64,000 bases of DNA from Bacteroidales bacterium. Its GTDB lineage: Bacteria; Bacteroidota; Bacteroidia; Bacteroidales; UBA6680. Positions within the stretch are counted from its first letter, which is position 1, and every line of letters begins with the position of its first letter. The DNA lies in NCBI GenBank assembly GCA_025210735.1, contig JAOARD010000044.1, positions 1 to 64,000 on the forward strand, written 5' to 3'. The notes beneath the pieces are model-generated. The model made no database searches, was not told the DNA's origin, and worked only from the letters and a program-made list of their open reading frames with translations. Made by a program: the position numbers and the translations under genes. Below, piece after piece: positions 26,898-34,536 of this stretch.

Positions 26898-28487
26898 TTA
26901 AGATACCTTTGTGTTGTTCTCTATAGGTAAGGTGAAGAACACAGAGGTTCCTTTATCCTCTTCAGATTCAATCCATATTTCGCCACCCATAAGGTTAACC
27001 AACCCTTTACATATAGATAAGCCTAAACCTGTACCACCATATTTTCTGTGGAATGTATTCTCAAGTTGTCTGAAACGCTCAAATATTATCTTAGAGTTCT
27101 GTTCAGATATACCAATTCCGGTATCGGTAACAGAAAAAACAATATATCGTTTATCCTTTTCAAAGGCTTTTACAACAATCTCACCACTCTCTGTAAACTT
27201 CACAGAGTTATCAATAAGATTAAGGAATATCTGCTTTAAACGCAGCTTATCACAGTATATTTCATATTCAGTAATACTATTGTAATCGCAGTTAAACTTT
27301 AAACTCTTTTTCTGTTTCTTGGCAATAATATCATCAGCATCCTTTCTGACATCATTAAAGAAATCATCGGTATCTAATTTAGATATACTTAGTTGTAACT
27401 CGTTAGCCTCTATTTTAGAGAAATCTATAATATCAGATATAATACGTAGTAACTGGTCGGTACTGTTCTGTATAATAGATATGTACTGTTGCTGTTTTTC
27501 AGGGGTAATATCAGATCTGCCAAGAAGCGATACAAAACCAATTATCCCGTTCATAGGTGTTCGTATCTCATGCGACATATTTGCAAGAAAAGCCGTCTTA
27601 AGTTTGTCGCTCTCAATAGCTTTCTTTCTCGATTTATCCAGCTCCTCATTCAGAACCGATAGGGTTTTGTTACTTTTAATAAGCTCCTTATTCTTTTTCA
27701 ACAACTCAAGCTCAGTATTTATTCTGGTCTGTATATTTCTTATTACAAGCAATACAGAGAAAAACTTATTGTCCTTAACAATTGGGTTTGAGCTTATCTC
27801 TACAGGTATTGTCCGGTTATCTTTATCAATAATCTCAATCTCATATATACGTTTTGTAAAGTCACCAGACTGCCTCTCCTGCATATATTTTCTGACAATA
27901 TTTTTGTGTTTCTCGGTAATAAAATCAAACAGGTTACTGGCTTTATCTTCTGATAACTCAACAATTGCATTTGCTGCATTATTAGCATATTTAAGTTCAC
28001 CGGTTTTTGATACCAGTAGTATAATATCCTGCGATGTCTCTGCAAGAATACGATACTTCTCTTCGCTTGATTTTAGTTGCTCATAAACCTTAATCATCTC
28101 CATCTGGTTAGATCTTATCTCATCTATAAGCACTTTGTGCTCCTCATTCTGCATGGAGTATTTCTCTATGATTCTACGGTTTTTTTCGGTTTTCTGATCT
28201 ATCTCCTTTACAAGATTGGCAACCCTTCTTTTTAGTGTAATCTTCTCATTTACCTCTTTCTGAAAAAGCTTTTTCTTTCTAATTAACTTCTTGGCGATAT
28301 TTATATTTATTACAACAAGTGTAATGGTAATTATATATATAAATATATTGTAGATCTGTATACTGTTATTAGGAGTAGACGAACTACAAGATGTTTGTAA
28401 AATCAGAATAAGGGCTATAACAGCTTTGCTGATAACCGTTCTGTTAAATGCAATATAAACTTGTTTTATTATATGTTGAGTAGCCAT
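26898..28487 (-). CDS. PAS-domain sensor histidine kinase
   Basis: The 529-residue protein has two N-terminal hydrophobic segments (about 15-35 and 43-64) with almost no loop between them, a coiled coil (about 65-140), a PAS domain (about 140-255), a second coiled coil, an HisKA domain with His306 in MSHEIRTPMNGIIGF, and a HATPase domain (DTGIGI, GTGLGLSICKG). The MSHEIRTP box is typical of hybrid-type kinases, but there is no receiver domain here. No response regulator is adjacent. Its 3' end is 11 bp from the convergent selD fusion with no obvious terminator between them. Confidence 0.92.
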   Translation of the reverse strand: MATQHIIKQVYIAFNRTVISKAVIALILILQTSCSSSTPNNSIQIYNIFIYIITITLVVININIAKKLIRKKKLFQKEVNEKITLKRRVANLVKEIDQKTEKNRRIIEKYSMQNEEHKVLIDEIRSNQMEMIKVYEQLKSSEEKYRILAETSQDIILLVSKTGELKYANNAANAIVELSEDKASNLFDFITEKHKNIVRKYMQERQSGDFTKRIYEIEIIDKDNRTIPVEISSNPIVKDNKFFSVLLVIRNIQTRINTELELLKKNKELIKSNKTLSVLNEELDKSRKKAIESDKLKTAFLANMSHEIRTPMNGIIGFVSLLGRSDITPEKQQQYISIIQNSTDQLLRIISDIIDFSKIEANELQLSISKLDTDDFFNDVRKDADDIIAKKQKKSLKFNCDYNSITEYEIYCDKLRLKQIFLNLIDNSVKFTESGEIVVKAFEKDKRYIVFSVTDTGIGISEQNSKIIFERFRQLENTFHRKYGGTGLGLSICKGLVNLMGGEIWIESEEDKGTSVFFTLPIENNTKVS

Positions 28488-28581
28488 TTATGTACTGTGC
28501 AAAGTTTTAATTTTTACAGTTATTACTCATAAAAATATTCATAAACTTATGTACGTATACTTTATTTTTAAAGTTGCTTTT

Positions 28582-29910
28582 TTATTGATTAATATCAATT
28601 TTTTTTATAATCAATGCCACATTAGAATCTTTTGTAATTTTAAAATTATTATCTATTCTGTGACCAATAAGCCATACAATTTTGTTATCTGATTTAAGTG
28701 TTAAAACATTGTTCTTCAGACTAACCGGAACTTTGTTGTCAATCAAAAAATCGCTTACTTTCTTTCTTCCTTTCATCCCAAATGGAGAGAAAGAGTCTCC
28801 CTTTTCCCAGTTTTGAACCGAAAGAGGAAATTTAATCTTATCAAAATCTACAATAGCAGTATTTGAATCTGTTTTAAGACTTTTTAGCTCCTTAATATCC
28901 TTTTTTTCGAACGTTAGATTGTTATAAACAGCGTCAGGGTCAAATTTGTTTATTACAGTGTGGGTATTTTCTGTAACATTTTTTTGAAGAGACAGATACT
29001 CCTGCTCCTTAAACAGACATTTCTCGTCAGAAAAGAACCTCTTTCCGCTCTCTGTATGTACAGATTTTACTATATCATGAATCTGATCTTTATTAAAACC
29101 GTGTGGTGTAAGCCATTCGTATACAATTGTCTCAAACGATGTTTTTGTAACAAGATCGGTTATTTTTACCCTCTCAAAATTGTTGGTATGTGTAACAAGC
29201 TGGTCAAGTGCATTTTTTATGTACTCATCGTATATATCCTGTACCTGCGTAAGGTTTTGTATTGTTGTATTTATAGCATGCAGAACCGATGGATTACTCT
29301 TTGCCAGTTCCGGTATAACCTTATGCCTGATATGATTTCTGCGATATATAGTTTTACTGTTTGTAGAGTCGTTACGATACCTTACACTATTAGATTCAGC
29401 GTATGCTTCAATCTCTTCTCTGGAGGCAAATATCACAGGCCTTATTATAATATTGTTATTTTTTATGCCTGTTAACCCTTTAATACCAGTACCTCTTGAC
29501 AGATTAATAAGAAAAGTCTCAGCATTATCGTTAAGGTTATGTGCTATAGCTATTTTGCAGGCATTGTGCTTCTCTATAAGTTCAAGAAACCAGTTATGTC
29601 TGAGTTCTCTTGCTGCCATTTGAGTAGATAAGCTATTCTGTTTAGCATACTCTTTTGTATTAAAGTATATCTTTTCAAATGTTATGCTATTCTGTTTAGC
29701 ATACTCCTCAACAAGTTTAGTATCAAGATCGCTCTCGTTACCCCTAAGGTTAAAGTTGCAGTGAGCAATAACAAGATTGTAGTTGTCTGCCTTTGTAAAC
29801 AGATCTGCCATAACCATAGAGTCTACACCTCCGCTTACTGCTAAAATAACGGTATCGTTTTCTGAGAGCAGATTATTCTCTTTAATATATCTCTTAAACT
29901 GTTTAATCAT
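28582..29910 (-). CDS. tilS: tRNA(Ile)-lysidine synthetase
   Basis: The 442-residue enzyme attaches lysine to C34 of the CAU-anticodon tRNA-Ile, changing both its codon and amino-acid identity. The N-terminal PP-loop VILAVSGGVDSMV (about 21-33), the NLRG and AHNLNDNAETFLINLSRGTG region and the C-terminal TilS domain (KGRKKVSDFLIDNKVP) are present. It overlaps the end of pabB by 8 nt, so the two are translationally coupled. Confidence 0.96.
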   Translation of the reverse strand: MIKQFKRYIKENNLLSENDTVILAVSGGVDSMVMADLFTKADNYNLVIAHCNFNLRGNESDLDTKLVEEYAKQNSITFEKIYFNTKEYAKQNSLSTQMAARELRHNWFLELIEKHNACKIAIAHNLNDNAETFLINLSRGTGIKGLTGIKNNNIIIRPVIFASREEIEAYAESNSVRYRNDSTNSKTIYRRNHIRHKVIPELAKSNPSVLHAINTTIQNLTQVQDIYDEYIKNALDQLVTHTNNFERVKITDLVTKTSFETIVYEWLTPHGFNKDQIHDIVKSVHTESGKRFFSDEKCLFKEQEYLSLQKNVTENTHTVINKFDPDAVYNNLTFEKKDIKELKSLKTDSNTAIVDFDKIKFPLSVQNWEKGDSFSPFGMKGRKKVSDFLIDNKVPVSLKNNVLTLKSDNKIVWLIGHRIDNNFKITKDSNVALIIKKIDINQ

Positions 29911-31222
29911 TAGTGTTGGTTCTTTTCAGAATTTGCATTATAGCTGAAGCCTTCAGCAGACATTCATCATATTCGTTCTCAGGAACAGAGTTTATGGTGA
30001 TTGCTCCACCGACCTGAAAAGATAAGTATTTATTATCGGAATTGTATAAAATACTTCTGATAACTACATTAAAATCGGCATCGCCATTAGGCTCAATATA
30101 ACCTACAGAACCTGAATACAGACCTCTTTTACTCTTTTCGTACTTCTCAATAAGTTGCATAGATCGTATCTTTGGAGCTCCCGTCATAGAGCCCATAGGA
30201 AACAGTTTCTTAAGTGCATCAATAAAAAGATCTTCGCTTTTAAGTTCAGCACTTATTGTAGATATCATTTGGTGTACCTTCGGAAAGGTATATATACCAC
30301 ATAGCTCATCAACCTTTACACTACCTTTTTTTGCAAAGTGCGACAGATCATTACGTACAAGATCTGTAATCATTATATTTTCGGCACGCTCTTTTGGGTC
30401 ATCTCTTAATTCAGATATAAGACGTTTGTCATCCTCCTCTGTACTGCCTCTTTTTTTTGTGCCTTTAATAGGTTGCGATATAATCTTGTTACCCTCCTTC
30501 TTTATAAACCTCTCTGGCGATGCGCATAAAAGATGTTTGTTATTGTATTTTACATAACAAGCAAAAGGGGTAGGGGTAACTTTTTGCAACATTGTATAGG
30601 TATTTGCTACATCAATATCAGCACTATCAGCAAAAAACTCCTGACAGAAATTAACCTCATATATATCGCCAAGCTGTATGTGGTTTTTTAACCTGTTAAC
30701 AGTATCTATATACTGCTCCTTGGTAATCTTAGACTCTATATCAGGTGTAGAGTAGCTTTTGTATTCAATATGTTGTTTATTAATATCATTAAACAGCTTG
30801 TTAATATCCTCAGGGCTATAGCTGCTTTTATGGTAGTGTATAATCAGGTTATTGTTGTTTATCTCAAGCACTAACTCTGGTACAACAAATACCATATTTG
30901 GCATAAATATATTGTCGCTGTTTTCTGATCTTAAATCTTCAATATCGTTTTTAAGATCGTATGACATAAAGCCAAACTTCCAGTCGTTATGCTTTTTGTT
31001 AAGATTGTTTAACTGGTCAAAAGAGTTGTCTTGTTCGCTGTTTTCAACAATAATATCTTTTACACCAATTGTGGCAAGGAATCTGTATTTTGGATGATGA
31101 AAGGTGTTTTTGCTATTAATATTATCCCAGATAAATGAGGTCTCCTCACCATTGCATCTGTGAATTATCCTCTCTCGCAATTCCTGTACATCATCTATAT
31201 TAAAAACAACTCTCTCTCTCAT
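29903..31222 (-). CDS. pabB: Aminodeoxychorismate synthase component I
   Basis: The 439-residue chorismate-binding enzyme converts chorismate (with ammonia from a glutaminase partner) to aminodeoxychorismate for folate. It has the family core RFIKKEGNKIISQPIKGT, DLVRNDLSHFAKKGSVKV, GSMTGAPKIRSMQLI and YSGSVGYIEPNGDADFNVVIR. The PIKGT lysine separates PabB from anthranilate synthase TrpE (PIAGT). No glutaminase (pabA) or lyase (pabC) lies beside it. It is upstream of and overlaps tilS. A minus-strand TAATTTTG at 31227-31234 is almost on top of the ATG, so the true transcript start is unclear. Confidence 0.92.
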   Translation of the reverse strand: MRERVVFNIDDVQELRERIIHRCNGEETSFIWDNINSKNTFHHPKYRFLATIGVKDIIVENSEQDNSFDQLNNLNKKHNDWKFGFMSYDLKNDIEDLRSENSDNIFMPNMVFVVPELVLEINNNNLIIHYHKSSYSPEDINKLFNDINKQHIEYKSYSTPDIESKITKEQYIDTVNRLKNHIQLGDIYEVNFCQEFFADSADIDVANTYTMLQKVTPTPFACYVKYNNKHLLCASPERFIKKEGNKIISQPIKGTKKRGSTEEDDKRLISELRDDPKERAENIMITDLVRNDLSHFAKKGSVKVDELCGIYTFPKVHQMISTISAELKSEDLFIDALKKLFPMGSMTGAPKIRSMQLIEKYEKSKRGLYSGSVGYIEPNGDADFNVVIRSILYNSDNKYLSFQVGGAITINSVPENEYDECLLKASAIMQILKRTNTND

Positions 31223-31311
31223 TTTACAAAATTATTAAACAAGATTGACAAAGAAGGATATTTGGTTATTAAAATGATAGGTTAAAAAGATGTTTAATTA
31301 CAGGTTATATA

Positions 31312-31350
31312 AAACAAAAACGGTTCTGTTATTTCTAACAAAACCGTTTT
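31312..31350 (-). terminator. Terminator of tRNA-Arg copy 1
   Basis: Directly after the tRNA on the minus strand, AAAACGGTTTTGTTA pairs with TAACAGAACCGTTTT around GAAA and is followed by Ts. The second tRNA copy has a very similar hairpin. Confidence 0.9.
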
Positions 31351-31351
31351 G

Positions 31352-31425
31352 TGATTCAGGAGGGACTCGAACCCCCAACCTTCTGATCCGTAGTCAGATG
31401 CTCTATCCAATTAAGCTACAGAATC
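31352..31425 (-). tRNA. tRNA-Arg(ACG), copy 1
   Basis: The 74-nt cloverleaf has D arm (GCTTAATTGGATAGAGC), anticodon stem TCTGA/TCAGA around loop CTACGGA (anticodon ACG) and T arm GGGGGTTCGAGTCCCTC. No CCA is encoded. The acceptor strands GATTCTG and CTGAATC leave a T-T mismatch at pair 6-67. It is otherwise the same as the copy at 41751-41824. In bacteria the A34 is normally made inosine by TadA to read CGU/CGC/CGA. Confidence 0.93.
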
Positions 31426-31441
31426 GTTCTCAAATGCGTTG

Positions 31442-31449
31442 CAAAGGTA
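31442..31449 (-). promoter_or_regulatory. -7 element of tRNA-Arg copy 1
   Basis: On the minus strand TACCTTTG matches TAnnTTTG, 16 bp before the tRNA 5' end. The following CATTTGAGAAC leader is shared with copy 2. Confidence 0.7.
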
Positions 31450-31674
31450 TCGTATTTTTTGTTCCGTGCAAGCGTTTTTACAATATTTTTCAGATGTTTT
31501 TTTTGCTCTTTTTATAACCCGTTGTTTTATAATATCTTTTAACTGTAATTATTTTCATGTTTTTTTAGCCTAAATATATTGTTGCCCGAAAAGATTAGTG
31601 TTTATGGGCGTTTTAGCGATATATATTATCTGATATTTTACATTTAAAAGAGAAAAAAATAGAATTGGAGTTGT

Positions 31675-32125
31675 GGAAAATGGATTTCTTGCGGGAAAAT
31701 ATCAATACTTCTGTTGAAAAGGGCATTTAAAATTATGGAGGACGTGAATCTGCGGAGAATTATTGCAGATAAAAATTGATCAAACAGGCTTTCTGCCGGA
31801 AAAACATCAAAAAAATTATTTAGAAGAACATTTAAAATTGTTGAGATCGTGAATCTGCGGAGAGTTATTGCAGATGAAAATTGCTGAAACATGATTTCTG
31901 TCAGAAAAATATTAAAACTTTTACTGAAAAGAGCATTTAAAATTGAGGATAATGCTAATCTGCGGAGAGATAATGCAGATAAAAATTGCTAAAACAGGAT
32001 TTATATCGAAAAAAATGTCAAAACTTTTATTGAAAATAGCATTTAAAATTGTTGAGAATGCGAATCTGTTGAGAGTTATTGTCAATGAAAACTGATTAAG
32101 CAGGCTTTCTATTTAAAAGATTAAT
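31675..32125. repeat. Degenerate 105-bp tandem repeat, about 4.3 copies
   Basis: The block ATTTAAAATT recurs at 31725, 31830, 31935 and 32041, giving periods of 105, 105 and 106 bp. A partial copy precedes the first. Each unit also contains GAATCTGCGGAGA...GCAGAT, an inverted repeat (ATCTGC/GCAGAT with an 11-base loop) that is preserved in the first three full units and decayed in the last. The copies are roughly 70-80% alike by eye. The period is 35 codons, but every plus-strand frame has stops in each unit. Confidence 0.85.
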
Positions 32126-32330
32126 AAATATTTAATTAATGAGAGCTTTTAAAATCAGAAAGGATTCAGGTCAGGAGAGAATTACTGGAAGTCTGAATAG
32201 AACGAGAGGTTATTACTTAAAGAGATATTCGATTCTGAATGTGAAAAATGCTATTAAGAGTATAAGAAATGCAGTTACTGGTATCTCTTATACTCTGTTG
32301 GTACAATTAGCTGAAATGTATGTTTGTTGT

Positions 32331-33557
32331 TTAGAAACTGAATTTTCCTTTAACCCATATCTCTGAGTTGTTTTTATACATACCAAACATGCCGCTGTCT
32401 CCTTCAAAATGATCATACCCTATAATTAGGTGTATCTGGTCAGACAGAGAGTAGTCTGCACTTAGCCTGTTGAAGAGACCTCCGTTTGTAATATCTATAT
32501 GCGCAAAGCTTGCTAAGGAGAGTGTGTTTCTGAACAGCTTCTTGGTAATATTAAATGTAGATAATGAAGTGTTTCTGTATGATTTCATATTATTACTATA
32601 ATCTGTAATGTATTTGTGCGATAGCTGTGCACTTACATTAAGATCGTTTCCGGGATACCAGTCAAGACCAAACATTACGTTTATATTATCTGATGATATT
32701 GGTGCGTTACCCGGTATCTTTGATTCCAGAATCTCTCCAAAATACCCTGCTGCTTCGCCTCTTAATACAAACTGACCTAATGTAGCAGATAAATCAAAAC
32801 CAACCATATTTAATCTTTTATATGTTGCATGCATAAATATGGTATCGTTATTTGGTATTTTTGAACTTCTGAATACTGGCATCTTATTCCATGTGTGCAG
32901 AGCCGATACAGAGAAGTCTATACCGCTCAGATAGAATGAAAACCTACCACCAATTTCGCTGTTTTTTATGCGTTTCTCAGGTTTTGTATCATCAATACTT
33001 ATATTGCTGAATTTTATAACCGACCACGGATTTGTATTATCTGTTGGAACAATAAAGAACTCTGAAACAGGTATAAATATCAGCTCTATATTATAGTCAG
33101 TTTTCAGGTATTTTATCTTAAATGCATTAACAGGTATTCTTATATCGTCATAATCTCTTGCAAGAAATTCGGTATAATCCATTGGCGATATTATATCTGT
33201 TATTCGCATAGCATCAGCTACTCCCCAGGTTATTATCTGTCTGCCCAGTTTAACATCCCATGCACCTGTAGTGTATTGGTAGAAAGCCTCTCTCAACTCA
33301 AATTTTGTCTGGTCTTTAAGTATTGAGTTATGTGTTGCATTTAACGATGCAAACAGAAACGACTTTTCGTGAGTTACTCTTAGCTCTCCTCTTAATCTGC
33401 TTCTGGAACTCATAAAATCGTTTGGCTTTTTTACCCTTAAGGCATGATATGAGTCTGCAAAACCATTGAATTTGAATATGGTTTTATCGTCCTGACAGTA
33501 AACAGCGGTTGAGACTGTTATTAAAAAGATTATTAATGCTCTGTATCTGTAATTCAT
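32331..33557 (-). CDS. Outer-membrane beta-barrel protein of the export operon
   Basis: The 408-residue protein has a signal peptide (1-21, ending VYCQ), then alternating polar/aromatic strands such as FKFNGFADSYHALRV, WDVKLGRQIITWGVADAMR and a C-terminal strand ending in WVKGKFSF with terminal Phe, typical of outer-membrane barrels. GRQIITWGVAD resembles the DUF1302-type proteins that accompany MMPL exporters and LolA-like proteins in other Gram-negatives. It is the last gene of the operon and probably forms the outer-membrane part of the export route. Exact substrate unknown. Confidence 0.8.
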   Translation of the reverse strand: MNYRYRALIIFLITVSTAVYCQDDKTIFKFNGFADSYHALRVKKPNDFMSSRSRLRGELRVTHEKSFLFASLNATHNSILKDQTKFELREAFYQYTTGAWDVKLGRQIITWGVADAMRITDIISPMDYTEFLARDYDDIRIPVNAFKIKYLKTDYNIELIFIPVSEFFIVPTDNTNPWSVIKFSNISIDDTKPEKRIKNSEIGGRFSFYLSGIDFSVSALHTWNKMPVFRSSKIPNNDTIFMHATYKRLNMVGFDLSATLGQFVLRGEAAGYFGEILESKIPGNAPISSDNINVMFGLDWYPGNDLNVSAQLSHKYITDYSNNMKSYRNTSLSTFNITKKLFRNTLSLASFAHIDITNGGLFNRLSADYSLSDQIHLIIGYDHFEGDSGMFGMYKNNSEIWVKGKFSF

Positions 33558-33592
33558 CTTTTATAGTTTTAGTTATTCGGAGTTTTTCAGGT

Positions 33593-33625
33593 GTCCCGGG
33601 TATTATACTGAGTACTACCCGGGAC
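33593..33625 (-). repeat. Intercistronic inverted repeat 4 (LolA-like / barrel gap)
   Basis: GTCCCGGGTA (33593-33602) and TACCCGGGAC (33616-33625) are perfect reverse complements with a 13-bp spacer. The arms are strikingly GC-rich for this AT-rich region. No T-tract follows, so it is not a standard terminator. Confidence 0.8.
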
Positions 33626-33661
33626 TGTTGATACATCCTAAAGAGAGTTTATTGAGTAACT

Positions 33662-34447
33662 CTATAAACTACCTTTTTCAAGTTTAGACACAGTGAATGT
33701 GTTCTCCTGAATACCTATATTATATTTAGGGTTGGCTATTGTAAGTATTGTCTGGTGTTTCTTCTGAACATTTTTCATGTGCAGTTTCTTTGCCATCCAG
33801 AACCCATCTACTTTTACTATATCGCTTAGTTTTAATACTCTGTGCAGTTTGCCAAGTTTGTCGTAATACTCAACAGACACAGCAATAAGGCAATCCTGAC
33901 GAATTGTAGATATCTTTTTAGAGTAGATGTCGCGTTTATCTTTTGGTTTAGACTCTATAACCCAACATTTATGACCATCAACAACAGTCTCTTTTATCAG
34001 TATATGGCTATCCTCATCAACGTTTCTGCTACCCATATCATCATATGTAAAGTCGGTACCCATAAAGTAATCCTTTTTAGCCGATGAACCACTAATTCTT
34101 CTGGTCTTCTTCATTGCCGGAAGGTATAACCACTTATCATCGTCTTTACCAATCTTATCGTAATCCCAGGTAAGAAATCCGGTACCTTTAACATCGCCGG
34201 GGTAGTTGAAGAACATTATCTTCTTGGTATCTTTTCCTATATCTATAGCATAAGATTTTAGCTTTCTCTCTCTTATTCTGTTACGTTTGTTTATTAGCTT
34301 CATAGATAGCTCAGACGATCTTGAGTCGCCATCCGGACGATCTATAACTTTTATCATAATATCTCTTGCTGTTACTGATTGTGCATTTATTGCTGATATA
34401 GTTACCAGTGCAACCAGTAGTACTGCTATTGTTATCTTTTTAATCAT
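33662..34447 (-). CDS. LolA-like outer-membrane lipoprotein-sorting protein
   Basis: The 261-residue protein has a signal peptide (1-22) and a single LolA/VioE-like fold of the DUF1329/'outer membrane lipoprotein-sorting' type: [30 protein letters not shown] and [11 protein letters not shown] are characteristic. Such proteins are regularly encoded next to MMPL-type RND exporters and may accept a hydrophobic substrate in the periplasm. It lies between the RND gene and the barrel gene. Membership of the family is well supported; its cargo is unknown. Confidence 0.88.
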   Translation of the reverse strand: MIKKITIAVLLVALVTISAINAQSVTARDIMIKVIDRPDGDSRSSELSMKLINKRNRIRERKLKSYAIDIGKDTKKIMFFNYPGDVKGTGFLTWDYDKIGKDDDKWLYLPAMKKTRRISGSSAKKDYFMGTDFTYDDMGSRNVDEDSHILIKETVVDGHKCWVIESKPKDKRDIYSKKISTIRQDCLIAVSVEYYDKLGKLHRVLKLSDIVKVDGFWMAKKLHMKNVQKKHQTILTIANPKYNIGIQENTFTVSKLEKGSL

Positions 34448-34465
34448 CGTTTATTTTTTTTAGTT

Positions 34466-34526
34466 ACATGAAACCTGTATATCTATTTATCTATGTTTTA
34501 GATAATGCAGAGCGCAGGTTTCATGT
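34466..34526 (-). repeat. Intercistronic inverted repeat 3 (RND / LolA-like gap)
   Basis: ACATGAAACCTG (34466-34477) and CAGGTTTCATGT (34515-34526) are perfect 12-bp reverse complements with a 37-bp spacer that fills most of the 89-bp gap between the two genes. Confidence 0.8.
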
Positions 34527-34536
34527 TTTTAACTTG

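Larger units (their letters stand above)
31426..32330. other. 905-bp stretch without a convincing gene
   Basis: Besides the tRNA promoter it holds the 105-bp tandem repeat (31675-32125). A 75-codon plus-strand frame at 32139-32366 overlaps the end of the next gene and shows no recognisable features, so it is not called. Confidence 0.7.

Noticed and set aside
31290-31517. 75-codon frame on the plus strand
   Set aside because: It runs antisense through the tRNA-Arg gene and its terminator; its 'protein' is the tRNA complement.
31644-31892. 82-codon minus-strand frame with a 35-residue internal repeat
   Set aside because: The repeat simply reflects the 105-bp DNA period; the frame ends within the array and other units have stops.
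31675-32125. CRISPR array
   Set aside because: Repeat units are 105 bp, diverged along their whole length, without distinct short repeats and unique spacers, and no cas gene is present.
32139-32366. 75-codon plus-strand frame after the repeat
   Set aside because: Its end overlaps the barrel gene on the other strand, and no features or ribosome site support it.
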